Of a DNA stretch of 64,000 nucleotides, positions 11,500 through 24,019 are shown piece by piece (position 1 is the first letter of the stretch; each line of letters starts with the position of its first letter). This DNA comes from Doris montereyensis (taxonomy: Eukaryota > Mollusca > Gastropoda > Nudibranchia > Dorididae). The translations under genes and the position numbers were made by a program. A model generated the notes under the pieces. The model saw nothing but the letters and a program-made list of their open reading frames with translations. It was not told where the DNA came from and ran no database searches. The stretch spans positions 522,001 through 586,000 of the forward strand of contig JAXRKP010000060.1 in the NCBI GenBank assembly GCA_037039925.1. Reading direction: 5' to 3'.

Positions 11500-11615
11500 C
11501 TCGTCCGTGGGATGAGAAAACTATCGGTGCCACGTGAAGTGAAATCCTCGTACACACCGGAACGAGATTATTGACCGATGTTGAGGTCAGCCGGCAGGTT
11601 AGCCTGACAGGGGTT
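11500..11615 (+). repeat. Diverged repeat shared with 51.5 kb
   Basis: Blocks gatgagaa, aagtgaaatc, acgagat and gaggtcagc occur in the same order and similar spacing at 51.50-51.61 kb. Class unknown. Confidence 0.4.
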
Positions 11616-13417
11616 AAGAAGAGAAGACCATTCATCTAGTATTACGATACATTGGATCTGATATGTATATGAAGGGTGTTTACAATACATGGCAATTTGT
11701 TGACGGGCATAAATTAGCAGTATATTAGCGATGGGATTACATGAATAATTTCTTTAAAATCTCTACAAACGTACTTCATGATAATTTGGAGAAGATTGTA
11801 CCTGGAGTTACCATTGAGGATTGGTGTTTAGGGAGAAACTTTGGTTTTGAAATAGACATTTAGAGGAGCAATTTAGATAGAAAAAAAATTGATTTCACTG
11901 AGATTGTGGGCGTTATGGGAAGCAAACATTATGACAGCGAGTAGTTGGGCAGTAACCATTGTAATGAATTGAATGACTAATTTCTTACTTGCTGACGTGC
12001 ACAATCACATTACCAACCCATTTTTCTTTGCTGTTTGTTCTTTAGAACAGTGTTTTTATTGCACTTTGTTGATTTTTATCCAGTGATGTGCTCTGTCATA
12101 AATACTGTTGATTACTTTGAAAATCATAATTGTTTTTCTTTCTCTCTTCATTTCAGCATACAATTCTAAAACCTACAACAGTGACGCAAACAAGACAATA
12201 TTTTTCTTTATCATGATTCCTGGTGTCACAGAAGAAAATCATCAGTACTTGTTTGTTTTGTTTTGTTTTTCTTCTGGCAATGCATAGTTGTTTTCTCTTT
12301 CATTCTTTAAAAATAATTTAATGTATCGTTTTAAGTGATTTAGACTTGTCTGTGAAAGTCACCATTATGTTACTCCCTGTATATAGGAAGATGATATAGA
12401 TGGTACTATAGTGATTTTGCAGTTGATCAGTTTTAAAGTTATATATCTTACCACATCACTTTTTGCTTTCCCACTGCTAAGCTGTTATGAACTTTGTATA
12501 TATATATAATATATTATATTATTAATACCAACTAAGATGGAGAGGAAAATATGTTGCAAATGTTGACCAATAATCGCTGCACTGAAGATGCAATTTCTGT
12601 TTGCCTTTTTATACTTTGTTTTATTTGTTAGGCGCTTATTGACCTGGAGCGCTTCACTGATAATGCAATTTTATGACTTTACATTGTTTTCTTAATATGT
12701 GAAATGTCATAAATGCAATGCATTTAATGTCCATAGATAGATTCATCAAATCTTTGACCAAATCATTATTCAATGAAAGAACATTGCATGGCCCCCTACC
12801 TCCCCACCATACACATACACGCACACTGATGATGCATTTTTATGACTTTACATTACATCCTTAATGTGAACTATCATAAATACATCACATGTTAATGTTT
12901 ATAGATTCCTCAGTCTTTGACTAACCATTTCCAGTGAAAGCACATTGCATAGCCCTCCTACCTCCCACACACACATACTTATTTGATTTGAACTTTAGGA
13001 ATGAAATCCATCCGTCACAAGCTCTTTTGTATAAAGCAGTTATACATTATTATTTTTACTTAGACATTAAGGCTCATCATTTTTGACCAAACTGTTTCTT
13101 CTTCATAACTAACCAACCCTGGGCATTATTAATTATTGTCATGTGAACGGGTATTGAATGTCATTAACCCACTACCCTACAACCATCTTCATATATACAT
13201 ATACACTAAATGCCATTGTGACATTTTGATTTTAAGGATTGAATGGAACTCACATAACACATGGGACATAGAAAGAAATTCTACTTGATCCTTTCATGGA
13301 CTTATTTTCTTTGTATGCATTGTTACACTGCATTTTTTCTGTATGTAGCTTCTTCATCTGGTTTTTTAAAAACTGGGTGTTGACCTAGTGCAAGGCTCAA
13401 ACAGCAAATCATTGTTT

Positions 13418-13615
13418 GTGTAGTGGCTTGGGCAGGCCAAAGGTTAGGTTGCCGGACTTGCGTTATGATGTCCTGAGTTTGAATCCTGGCAATGCTGGGT
13501 CTAATGTTGTGTTCCTTCAGAAAAAGACGACAAATGTTTCCCGCAGCGCAGGGGAAAAGAGTATCAGTATCAGGTGGGCAGTAATACCTGTGACAGGCTA
13601 TTGTCCTTTCTAGGA
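13418..13615 (+). repeat. SINE family A, diverged 5' half
   Basis: Has the tRNA-like head (ggttaggttgccggactt ... gagtttgaatcctgg, B-box) and part of the body (tgttgtgttccttcagaaa). The rest is unlike other copies. Confidence 0.6.
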
Positions 13616-13637
13616 AGCATGCATCATCACTTGTTCT

Positions 13638-13690
13638 GCTTCTTTCTTTCTTTCTTTATCTGTTCCCATTCTACCTTCCAGTGCATGGGT
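13638..13690 (-). mobile_element. LINE family 1, extreme 3' tip
   Basis: tctttctttctttatctgt, then tcccattctacc, is the complement of the LINE 3' terminus (gaatgggaactgataaagaaa). It is a severely 5'-truncated insertion. Confidence 0.6.
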
Positions 13691-14864
13691 TGTTCTGCTT
13701 CATGTTGTAGAAATTTGGATACATGCTGGCTGTATTGGCCGTGGATGGTCTTGATGCAACTTTAATTGATCATTTCCACTCTTACTGCAGAAAGATTTCA
13801 TTAATTTATTACCCTTATAGCATGTCTTTCTAAAAGATAGTTGAAATAGAAATGTCAGTCATACATGTGTGTATTTGCAAGCTTCGGAGGGGGGGATATG
13901 CAAAATCAAAAATAGTAAAATGGCACATGGAAGGACAGTTTTCTCTTTTTTCTTGTCATATTGAAAGAACAAATTTTTTTCGCCTTCTGTATAAGTTTTG
14001 AATTAAGCATGTGGAAATGGATTTTGCCTTTGTCATGAAGGAAGCAACAAATGAAGAGATAAAGCTTTCAAGATCAGTTTGCTACTTGAATAAGGCATAA
14101 TTTTGCTTTTGTTAATTTCACAACAATTTATATATTCCTGTCATTTTACGATTTATTTCATTTTGTTCCAAATGCCATACATAAAAATGAGATCAGATGA
14201 GGTGCCAACGAAAGTTTCCATTTGTAAAAGCATTTTTAAGTTTTATTCTTAAACATGTTTTTAAATGGCACAGGCACAAAAATTTTCAAATATAAACTAT
14301 GAAATGAAAGATATTTGCAAAGTAGACATGACATTTGTTTCCCTTTTATGAAAAAGCTTATTAAAAATGAATTTAAAAGGAGCCAAACATAATTCAAAAT
14401 TCAAATTGATATTTAGAAAATATGAATTGAACATAAAAAATCTGCAAGAATAAATTTGTATTAAATAGATCATTTAAAAAATGTAGAAAAAGTATGAGTC
14501 AATGTATGAATGTAAAAAAAACCCAAAAAACAAAATCACAGACAAACCTGTTTTAGTTTATTTTGAAAATCATGCAGAAAAAGCAGCCAAAAAAATAACG
14601 ATCATTCAATTTTCTTTCCATGGAGGGGAGGGATTTGTTGGTATTTTTTAAATTTTTCTTCTTATTTGTTTCCTGTTATATGTTTTTGTTAACATTGTTT
14701 ATCTTACTCTATGATTTTTGTTACTATTTTAAAGTTTGGTAGGGAAATTGATGATCACCATGATTAATGACAATGTTTGTTGCTTTCTGTATCTTTTTTT
14801 TTTTTTTTCAAAAGTATAGAAAACTTTCATTTCAGTCAGACAGGGTTCTTTTGCTTTGTTTTCT

Positions 14865-14886
14865 CCCCCCCCCCCCCCCCCCCCCC
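14865..14886 (+). repeat. Poly-C run, 22 bp
   Basis: Uninterrupted run of 22 C, likely length-variable and error-prone in sequencing. Confidence 0.95.
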
Positions 14887-15243
14887 TCATGACTTAGTAA
14901 ACCTATGGTCGTTATCGAACAAATGTTACCCGTGCATAAATCTGATTTAAAATCTTCAACCTGAGATTGTGATTTAAGAATTAAAAAGGGGGGGAGAAGT
15001 ATATCAGCTTTAACTTAATAACAATCAATTCTCTTGGTAGCTAAAAAAAAGTCCCTGAAAGATGTTGATTCATTTGAAGAGTATGATGCAATAAAGGTGA
15101 AAAGGAAAAGCATTGCTAGATGGAATTTATACATCAGCCCAAACATTTTGTGAAACATCCATAGTAATTGTTGTAAGTTTTTGTTATTCCTTGACCAATG
15201 CTGTGCATTTTAGAAGTTTTTGCGCTAACAAAATAAATTAATT

Positions 15244-15382
15244 GTGGGTGGTTGGTAGAATTTGCTGATATGTTCTTTTTTCCTTCCTGTCTTCATTCTT
15301 TTACATGTTTTTCATCTTGTTGTTCCCCTCTTAAAATCTGCCATGGGTCATCACACGTGATAAATTTCAATGAAAAAAAGCC
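15244..15382 (+). repeat. 130-bp repeat (family E), copy 4
   Basis: Diverged copy in the inferred PPP1R37 3'UTR, on the sense strand. It ends gataaatttcaatgaaaaaa. Confidence 0.65.
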
Positions 15383-15989
15383 AAATTGAACACTGAAGCT
15401 GTGATAGGTAAATAGATGTGTGTGTGTATGTATTTATGACTAGAAAAATGTCTGTTTATTAATAAAAGTGATATAGCAACATTATAGGCTTACGCCTCTC
15501 AATTGTGTCATTGAACACAGAAATTCAAATGATACATATCATATCTTCATTTGCAAAAACAAAATGTTTTTCTTATTTGTTGTAGTTTCAACTTGTAAAA
15601 GAATAACAAAATTGTTAAAAAATGGTTTAGTTTTATATCAATGGGTAACACTTTGCTCTTCCCTATGAGAAATACTATGCCAGTACTAGTCATTACAGAT
15701 ATAAGCAGTCTTGCTATATTCGGTCTTTGCGCAGGCATTTTATTATCTGATATGTGATTGCTTCTATTTGGAGCTTTTTGATAGATAGATATATAATAGT
15801 TAAATCGACACATATTTTTCTAATTAATTCTCATTCTTAAGGTTGTGTATATGTTTTGTTCATGTTTTGTTTGTGTGTACTTCAGTGGAATATTTATGTT
15901 TTGAATACAACTGTGGTCCTTGTCATATGTTGTAATTGTAATGTCACTGTGACCGTACTAGCTGGCTCTGTTCTAAGTAATCAGAGAGA

Positions 15990-15995
15990 AATAAA
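15990..15995 (+). promoter_or_regulatory. Poly(A) signal candidate for PPP1R37
   Basis: AATAAA followed within 10 nt by gtgtgctgagtctg, a GT-rich element expected downstream of a cleavage site. Many other AATAAA copies occur in this AT-rich DNA, so position and context are the only support. Confidence 0.35.
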
Positions 15996-16691
15996 GTGTG
16001 CTGAGTCTGATTCTGTCTGACATGTTAACATGAAGATAGAATGTAGCATACATACATCTTTATCAGTCTTCAAAAACGAAAGACATAATTTCAAGTCAAC
16101 ATTCTCTAATCAAATTATGCACACTTGTGGAAAGTCCACGTCCATGTTGTCAACTTTGTGGGGTGTATGATGCAGTCGGGATGTTTATCTGTATTCCGTT
16201 ATGCTAACATGCTGTCAATATCTTCCTATGCTCACCATGGAGACAGGTTTGTTCGCAAAGTCTCTTCTTTGTTCCCCATGGGGCTTTGATATATTGCGAC
16301 CCTGGATTAACACGGTTTTGACTTGAAATTATGGATGGCAAGAGTTAACACGTTTGGACAAAAACCCTTATTTTTTTCTTCACAAGTGCTTATAAAGAAA
16401 TAAAGCAAATATCAGTAAAAGCATGAGGTTTTTTATGAGAGAAATACGGAAACCGTTGACTGTATTTTTCTCCAAAGTACATCTACCTCAACAGAACCAT
16501 ATTAATCCGGAATTGCAGTATATTTTTATACACTTTTTTAAAATGTCTATTTTGCTTGTTTTTGTTTTTTCATTAGGCATATTCTTTTCCCTGTCATAAG
16601 TGTTTTTGAAAGAGAGTTTGAATTTTCATGCAGTATGAGATCTAAAACAGCATACTTTAAAGTGGCTGGGTTTGTTCTCTTCATTCAGAAT

Positions 16692-16832
16692 TGTGGATGA
16701 TTGGCGGGCACTGCTGGTAGGTCCTACTTCTTTCCTTTTGTTCTTTCAATTATCTTTCATCTGGCTGTTTCTTCTTAATTCACCCTGAGATCACTGAATA
16801 TGGTGGACAGGGTAAATTTCAATGAAGCAAAC
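16692..16832 (+). repeat. 130-bp repeat (family E), copy 5
   Basis: Good copy: ggcgggcactgctggtagg ... ggtggacagggtaaatttc, then aatgaagcaaac. Confidence 0.75.
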
Positions 16833-17080
16833 TCTCCCTTTGTCACAACCATTTTGCCCAGGGGTCTTGATTCACCTTTGCAATGTGTGGACTTTCCGGT
16901 CTAGGAGGTTGGCTTTATGTCGTGTGTAGCCTACTTGCTACATGTTGCTTGTTTTGCTTCCCTTTGTGTTGTTTGTTTGTGCACAGGACGGAGGAGGGAT
17001 GCTTTTCTGCTCCGTTTTGTTTTCATTTTCTCTCAATGTGTGTAATCTATAGTTTTGGGTTGGTTGTTTTTGTGCATCCT

Positions 17081-17210
17081 GGGCGGTTGGTGGGAGCTAC
17101 TTGCTGGTAGGTTCTACTTCTTTTCGTTTCACTTCTAGCAGTTTCCTATTAATTCACCCTGAGTTCACCACAATGATGGACGGGGTAAATCTAAATTCAA
17201 CAAACAAATT
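17081..17210 (+). repeat. 130-bp repeat (family E), copy 6
   Basis: gggcggttggtgggagctac ... gatggacggggtaaat, ending in a caacaaacaaa tail. Confidence 0.7.
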
Positions 17211-17574
17211 TTTGTGCGTCAAAAGTTCTATTGTCAGACCACTAAGAAGAGTAATCATGTTTTGTATGTCGGCTCTAAATAATCTCAAGATCATTTTCAT
17301 TGGAAATTTTTCCTACCAGAAAGGACGTTTAATCATTCATCATACTGTACTTGTCGGCAGAAAAACACTTAACCAGTTTTGAATGCACTGCTTAATACTT
17401 TGTGTCTACAGTCATTCCATAGTGTCTCAATTGAAACAAATTTGATATAGTTTGGTCTCCTACGCTCAACTCGATATGGAACTTACTTGACTTTACTTTT
17501 TTGATCATGTCACCATTTTCCTCTGTCATGCCCCACCACTCATGTTTGTCCCTCATCTCCCCCCCCCGCCTTAT

Positions 17575-18545
17575 ACTTGCCCTCCCTTTGCCCCCTCTTG
17601 TTTGTCCCCCTCGATCCCCATTTTGTTTGTCCCCTTGTGCCCTCTTGTTTATCCCCTTGTGCCCTCTTGTTTATCCCTTGTGCCCTCTCTTGTTGACTTC
17701 CTTGTGCCCCCTCTTGTTTGTCCCCCCAACCCCCATCTTGTTTGTCCCATTGTGCCCTCTCTTGGTGGTCATTGTGCCCTCTCTTGTTTGTTCCCATGTG
17801 CCCCCTCTTGTTTGTCCCCTTGTGCCCCCTCTTGTTTGTCCCCTTGTGCCTATCTTGTTTGTCCTCATGTGCCCCCTCTTGTTTGTCCCCATGTGCCCCC
17901 TCTTGTTTGTCCCTATGTGCCCCCTCTTGTTTATCCCCTTGTGCCCTATCTTGTTTGTCCCCTTGTGCCCTATCTTGTTTGTCCCTATCTTGTTTATCCC
18001 CTCTCTTGTGTATCATTGTGCCCTCTCTTGTTTGTCCCCATGTGCCCCCTATTTTTGTCCCCTTGTGCCCCCACTTGTTTGTCCTTGTGCCCACTCTTGT
18101 GTGTCCTTGTGCTCTCTCTTGTATGTCCTTGTGCCCTCTCTTGTATGTCCTTGTGTCCTCTCTTGTGTGTTCTTGTGCCCTCTCTTGTTTGCCCCCTCTT
18201 GTGTGTCCTTGTGCCCTCGGTTGTTTGCCCCTTGTGTGTCCTTTCTTGTGTGCCCCTTGTGCCCCTTTTGTGTGTCCTTGTGTCCTCTCTTGTTTGCCCC
18301 CTTGTGCCCCCCCTTGTGTGTCCTTGTGCCCTCTCTTGTGTGTCCTTGTGCCCTTTCTTGTATGTCCCCCTGTGCCCTTTGTCCCCTCTCTTGTGCCCTC
18401 TCTTGTTTGTCTCCTTGTGCCCTCTTTTGTTTATCCCCTTGTGCCCTCCCTGGTTTTTGTTCCCTTGTGTCCCCTCTTGTTTGTGCCCTTGTGCTCTCTC
18501 TTGTTTGTCCCTTCTCTTGTTTGTCCCCTTGTGCCCCCTCTTGTG
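17575..18545 (+). repeat. 24-bp minisatellite, about 1 kb
   Basis: Tandem units of gtgccccctcttgtttgtcc plus cctt (24 bp). A 22-bp variant carrying tgtgtgtcc dominates after about 18100. The 24-bp period is a multiple of three, so all + frames stay open and give overlapping false proteins with an 8-residue period. The - strand is G-rich, with GGGG runs at short spacing, so G-quadruplex formation is possible. Short pieces recur after each of the next two family E copies (18697-18760 and 18887-18930). Confidence 0.92.
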
Positions 18546-18697
18546 GTGGGCAGTTGGTTGGTGCAGCTGTTACTACCAGGTCTTACCTCTTTCCTTTTAT
18601 TCTTTGACTTATCTTTTATTTTACTGTTTCATCTTAATTCACCCAGAGATCACCACAATGGTGGACAGGATAAATTTCAAAACAAACAAACAAACCC
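18546..18697 (+). repeat. 130-bp repeat (family E), copy 7
   Basis: Directly abuts the minisatellite (cagttggttggtgcagctg ... ggtggacaggataaatttc). It ends in an aaacaaacaaacaaac tail followed by more minisatellite-like sequence. Confidence 0.75.
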
Positions 18698-18771
18698 CTT
18701 CTTATTTGTCTCGTTATGCCCCTCTTATTTGTTTTCTTGTGCTTTTCCTGTTTTACCCTCCCCCTCCCTCC

Positions 18772-18886
18772 TGGTGGGTGGTTGTAGTTGCTACTGTTAG
18801 GTTCTATCTTCCACTCTTTCATCCTCTTAATTCACCTTGAGATTACTGCGTATGGAGGATGGGGTAAAATTCAATAAAACAAACAC
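18772..18886 (+). repeat. 130-bp repeat (family E), copy 8
   Basis: gtgggtggttgtagttgcta ... atggggtaaaattcaat, then aaaacaaacacc and a short minisatellite-like piece. Confidence 0.7.
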
Positions 18887-18930
18887 CCGTCAGTTTGTCC
18901 CCTTGTGCCCCCTCCTATTTGTCTTCTTTT

Positions 18931-20732
18931 TATTATGTGGAGTATAAATAATTAAATGAGAATAATGATCATTACGCAATATTGTTTTTTAAAAACCGCC
19001 TTTAACATTTTGATTTTCATTGAATGATTATATTTGTATGAGCCTTTTACTATGTTCAAAAAAAGTTGGTTAATGGTGTTCTTTGATCATTTGATCTCTC
19101 CTTGACTTTCATATTTTTCATGAGATAATGCTGTATGCTCAATATTGCACTTCAGCAAAGCAATTCACAATAACCTTGTTGTCTTTCGTAAGGGGAAGTT
19201 TTTCCCCAGATGATATGATTTCCCCCCTTTTTTTGTTTGTTTTGATTTTGTTGTTTTTTGTGTGTGTGTGATGAACTAGCTTGGTCCGCCATTTCAATGT
19301 CTATTAATAAATTGGCAAATATTTGAATCGAAACCCTGGTCTTTTGTACAGAAATAAAATGAAGTTTGTTTATACCTCTGTGACTAGACTTAGATATTTT
19401 TAGTTTGTGATTACACTTTGCTTATTTGTTCACTGGTAAGGGTAATGTGGGTACATTCATTGAAGTTGTTAGCCAAAACATCTCATTAATATAGATAACA
19501 TAGATATGGTAAAAGTGCACACAAAATAAGTATAAATAATGTCCTGATATCTGCTTGACTTTTCTCATCTGTGAATAAATTATGCTTTTTGATAGTATGT
19601 CATGTAGAATTTGGATAAGCCAGAAATCTTATGAACTTACCAACAGATTTACCCTTGTTGAAAATGCCTCTAACGATTTCAATTTTTCTTCAGCATCCTT
19701 TATATTGCAATTCTTGTTACTGTTGAGGAAGATAATATATATGCTAAGAAAGATAATGAAATACGAGGTGGGATATGCATCTTCTCCCCCCCACCCCATT
19801 CTCCCTTGGTCTATCATCATGCATGTGAGTTTTTTTAATGCTCCATGATGAACTGTAAATCTCAAGCAAAATTATGCTTCAGGTGAAACACTGGATTGGA
19901 AACATGTCCATCATTACATTACCATGGATTTGGTCTTATGTTTATCTTTGAGGTTTTCTTTGCCTCCATGTTGATCAAGTATGTGAAGTATGAGATGCGA
20001 TACCTAGATCTGAATATTATCTAATCTCAATTTGTAAACTGAAAATTGTTTGGTAAGTGTCAAATGATTTTTCTCACAAAATGTCTTTGGAACAAACCCT
20101 AAATGCTCCATGTGTATGTACACACATATATATATGTACAAGCCTCAGTGTCTCTTCAAAAATAAGACCAAAGATTGTCTTGTCAAAGGGAGAATATCTT
20201 ATACCTGGATAGAGGTTTGAAATAATTTACTATACTACTAATATGCTGGCTTGACATAAGCGCATGTATTCATAAATTGAAACGGTTCATTACAGTATTG
20301 GAGTAGACCGTAGGGCTCATTTACAGTTGTCCAGTTTTGACCCATGGGAAAATACCAATCCATAAGATATTCATTGATCACCGTTTCCTAATTTTTGACA
20401 AGTGGGATATTATATTACACCTTGCTTGTTGGATAAAGACAGAGATGGGTGGGAAGGGGATAACGAAGGCAAGCGAAATGTCTTGACTTACCATATAGTA
20501 GTGTGTATATACTTTGCACCATTATTTGTTGTGTTTCAAAATAAAATGTGTAGTGATAAAAATAGATGATTTCTATAGTATTGTGTATAAATAGTAGAGC
20601 TTCCCTCTTCTTCCTCCCTTTCAGAACATCTTTACTATGATGACTTATAATGTGAAGATTTTCTGTTATAGTTATATGTAAAATGCAAGCGTGAGAAGTA
20701 GAGAAACAAGTGGTTTGGAAAAGCAGTCTTAA
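18931..20732. other. Intergenic AT-rich stretch
   Basis: I see no gene, RNA or clear repeat here beyond short homopolymer and (TG)n runs. Confidence 0.5.
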
Positions 20733-20734
20733 TA

Positions 20735-21695
20735 CAGGGTGTCTGTCTAATAAAAAAGAGGACTCATCTAAAAGGGCAATAAGTCTGCCATTTTTGCATC
20801 CATTTTAATAAAACTTCGAACAAATAAAATTTATTTAAGGAGACGTCAAAGCTGTCAATCAATATGAAGAAAGTTAACCAACATGTTCGAGAAATATCAA
20901 GTTCTTAAGATTTCAACCAAAATTGAGTACAACCCAAAACTTTACAACTTAATCAACAAAAATGTGTATTTGTGCATTAAAGAACAAATTTGTTTAAAAC
21001 TGACATAGCCAAATACAGTAGTCGCTGGATAAAAGCACACTCTGCATAAACACGTGCCTACATCTGCTGACCAAATTTTACTATGTAATAAAAGTTCTCA
21101 AAACACACTGTATGCATAAAAGCACGTTTTTTCCTGTGCCCAATGGGCGTGCGTTTATCCAGTGACTACTGCATACTCAAGGAAGGTGGCATAGGCTTCA
21201 GAGTTGACCATTTCTCTCCAGACAAGTTCAAATACGCCACTGAAAATTTTGAAAAACCCTGTGGTATGTTTCTGAGTCCATTCTTTGGACTTCCTGTTCA
21301 ACATTGAGGTTCAACTGTTTGATTGCTAGTGGGTTGTTTCCATAGACTCTTGTCTTTCAAAAAAACCCAAAGGAAAAAATCGAGGGGTCTAAGTCGGAGG
21401 AATATAATGATCATTCATTTGGAAGCTTTCGGATTTTAAGGCATTTCCTAATCCTTTCTTGCAACCATGATAGGTCCACTCTCGATGTGCGGGGTGTGAC
21501 ACCGTCCTGTTGGAACCATATATCATAGCTGTTAGGGAAAATACTATTATTTCTGAAATGGCACACGTCTTTGAAATTTTATGCAATACTGTCCCCCTGG
21601 TTCAACCGACGGCATGCAAAGATTGAATAAAATTAAAATTAATGGAAAAATTATCTAGCCCGAAGGGTCCTCTTTTTTTTTTTATAGACGCCCTG
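20735..21695 (-). mobile_element. Mariner-like element, decayed, 961 bp
   Basis: Inverted ends CAGGGTGTCTGTCTAATAAA and CAGGGCGTCTATAAAAAAAA (read inward) both run into AAGAGGAC. TA flanks each side. The - strand retains transposase C-terminal motifs in broken frames: IWFQQDGVTP with the second catalytic Asp, SSDLDPSIF, then KTRVYGNNPLAIKQLNLNVE and VFQNFQWRI. The N-terminal half is barely recognisable, so it is inactive. Confidence 0.85.
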
Positions 21696-21699
21696 TATC

Positions 21700-23440
21700 T
21701 GGGTTCACTGAAATGATTGGAGTCAATTCAAGGTACTGTACAATGAAGCCAATACTATCCAGCGTTAAAATGGGTGACTATGCAAAAGAGTGGTTTCAAT
21801 GCATGTTACTTTAGTGATTTCGAGGAAAAGACACCAAAAGTAAGTTTGGGACAGATTAAGCAAATTGCAGTGTGGTATCAAAAGCTGGTGCGTAAAGGTC
21901 ACTTAAGAGACATGAGAATCAGAGCCACTCATTGCTATAAAGTAAAGCACATTGTTGACATGTATTGTTGTAAGTTGTTGTTGTAGATCATTGTGGGTTG
22001 ACATGAATAAACTCTGTCAAATGAGTGCATTTGAACCTGTGGGGCGATGAGTTTGCTTGAAATTATAAGTTCACTTGAAAATCTATGAATATAAGACCAT
22101 TTGAAACAATGAGTTCTTTTAAAACTACAGTTTCATCGAAACTGTGGGTGTGAGTTCATTTAATATTCAGATATGTTTTTGGGGCTTTCTTTTTATCCCC
22201 ATGAACATTATATTTACCTGATGATCTTTCTTGTATAAACATATATTTATTAACTTATATTTATTAATACAGTGCTTGCCAACATTGGCTGTCACCGACT
22301 GTGTCAAATTCTGAGAGTGCAGTGAATATTTGTCATTATTTAAAAAAAAAAATTCTTTTGACTCTTCCTATAAGGGACATATATATTTCTAGCGTCATTT
22401 AATTTCCAAAAGAGAAAAGACATCACTTTTCAAAAACTGATAAAATGAATTTCTTGCTGGAGGAAATTTGTATAAGAAAGTTTAGAAAGAGTATTTTTTT
22501 GTGACGCATAATTGATGAGAAAAGTGCGTTAAAAGATGAGTAGGAGCAGGAAAAGAAAAGTTTGGTCATAGAAGAGCTTATTCTTCAGGGACTTTAGCAC
22601 TTTTAAAGCATGTTCAATGTAAATAAGGCTGGCTTGATTATGGATTCTGAATATATATGATTAGAATGCACTCTTGCTTTGTTCATGCCATAAAATATAA
22701 TATTTTCATTAATTTTAAACTGATATGGTGGAATTCTCTGAATTCATTAGTGTTTACACATGTAGCCAATGGCTGTACACTTACTCTCCTGATATTTTTT
22801 ATTTTAGTTGTCTCATTCAAAAAAGATCAATTACTGTCTATCTGGTTAAAACCATTTGTTGGCAAATGAAATTATTGAAACAAATGCGCTATCCAATGTT
22901 ACTATTGGGAAATTCTGTTGTTTTAAAAAATTATTTATAGAGCATCAAGCAGCAGTGCAAACCATAAATGAATGACTCAGGTGGAGTAATGTGTAGTCAG
23001 GAGTTTGAGTGATCAGTTGCAGGTAATATTTCATATAATATATAAATTTCCTTATTTATGGATCCCTTGCATTAAGTTTGGTCGTAGAGAGCTCCACCAT
23101 TCAACTGTAAAGTAAGATGTCTGCTATTTTTGTGCAATTTTCAATCTCTTTTTTTTCATTGGGGCCTCATGTGGATGCAGCAAGTATGTATTGAATTTGA
23201 AGGAAAAAAAATATTTCAAAGAATTGTTCTTGGCTTCTTTAATGCTTTCATTGTCATTAATGTCATTGTGGAGAGGAAAGAAAGTCCATTTACATCCATA
23301 TTAAATAGGACAAGCGTAAGTAAACCTCTGCGTTAGGTGAAATTTTATAATTTCAATCATTGCACAAAAATCAAGAAAACTTTAGTTTACAGTAGCATTT
23401 TTTCCGTCTGATTTACTGTATTTGTGATTGACAGGTACTG
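21700..23440. other. Intergenic AT-rich stretch
   Basis: No gene or assignable repeat seen. Short open frames lack family resemblance and have intron-like composition. Confidence 0.5.
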
Positions 23441-23446
23441 ATATTC

Positions 23447-23770
23447 TTTTATTTGATTTGATTTACCTACATGTACACCTAAGGTGATCTCGGGGTCTTG
23501 ATGGGATTTCACAAAGATTTTTGGCCCGGACTGCCCTGTAAACAGCCACGGGATCTTTAACGTGCACAGTATTATGATCTGCACAAGGGATCTCCTTTTT
23601 ATCATACATCTCCGATGGGACTAGGTGTCGATCCACCGACATGGACCAGGGGGGTTAGATTTGACTCGAAAAAACAACCAAAAAAATGTTAAAGCGTTGG
23701 CGGGGCTTGTACCCACACAACCAAATGAGTTTAGAGGTCAATATTTTGTCTCTGGACTACCAAAATCATC
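23447..23770 (-). repeat. SINE family B, full-length
   Basis: Reads on the - strand as a tRNA-like head (ttggtagtccagagacaaa ... gtgggtacaagcccc), a body with gatcgacacctagtccc, the block tgcacgttaaagatccc, gctgtttacagggcagtc, and a tail gtaggtaaatcaaatcaaat. It matches 62.36-62.74 kb. Confidence 0.8.
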
Positions 23771-24019
23771 AGCAATAATATAATAGTTGTGAAAAAACCC
23801 CCAACAAATCTGGAAAAATTCCAAGCAATCCTCTTTGAATAAGTGAATTTGAGTAAGTCAAGCACTCAGCCTCTGCCTGACAAAACCATATTTTATTTTA
23901 GCCCTTTATCATTTATACTTTATCATACACAGGTAGGATTTTTCATTCAGATAGTATTCCAATAACAAGAATGGAAAGAGTCAGGATTACTTCCTCAAGA
24001 AGAGCCCACCACTGTCGTA

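Larger units (their letters stand above)
12157..16020 (+). other. PPP1R37: Probable 3'-terminal UTR exon of PPP1R37
   Basis: A pyrimidine-rich acceptor (tctcttcatttcag) ends at 12156. It is the best partner seen for the donor at 7806. No reading frame of note follows. An AATAAA at 15990-15995 with a GT-rich stretch just downstream could end the transcript. The inferred UTR would be about 3.9 kb and would contain a SINE fragment, a poly-C run and one copy of the 130-bp repeat. Transcript evidence is lacking. Confidence 0.4.

Noticed and set aside
17501..18840. Long overlapping reading frames of 360-432 codons on + and one of 184 on -
   Set aside because: All arise from a 24-bp tandem repeat without stops, open in all + frames at once, with no start context, splice sites or family resemblance.
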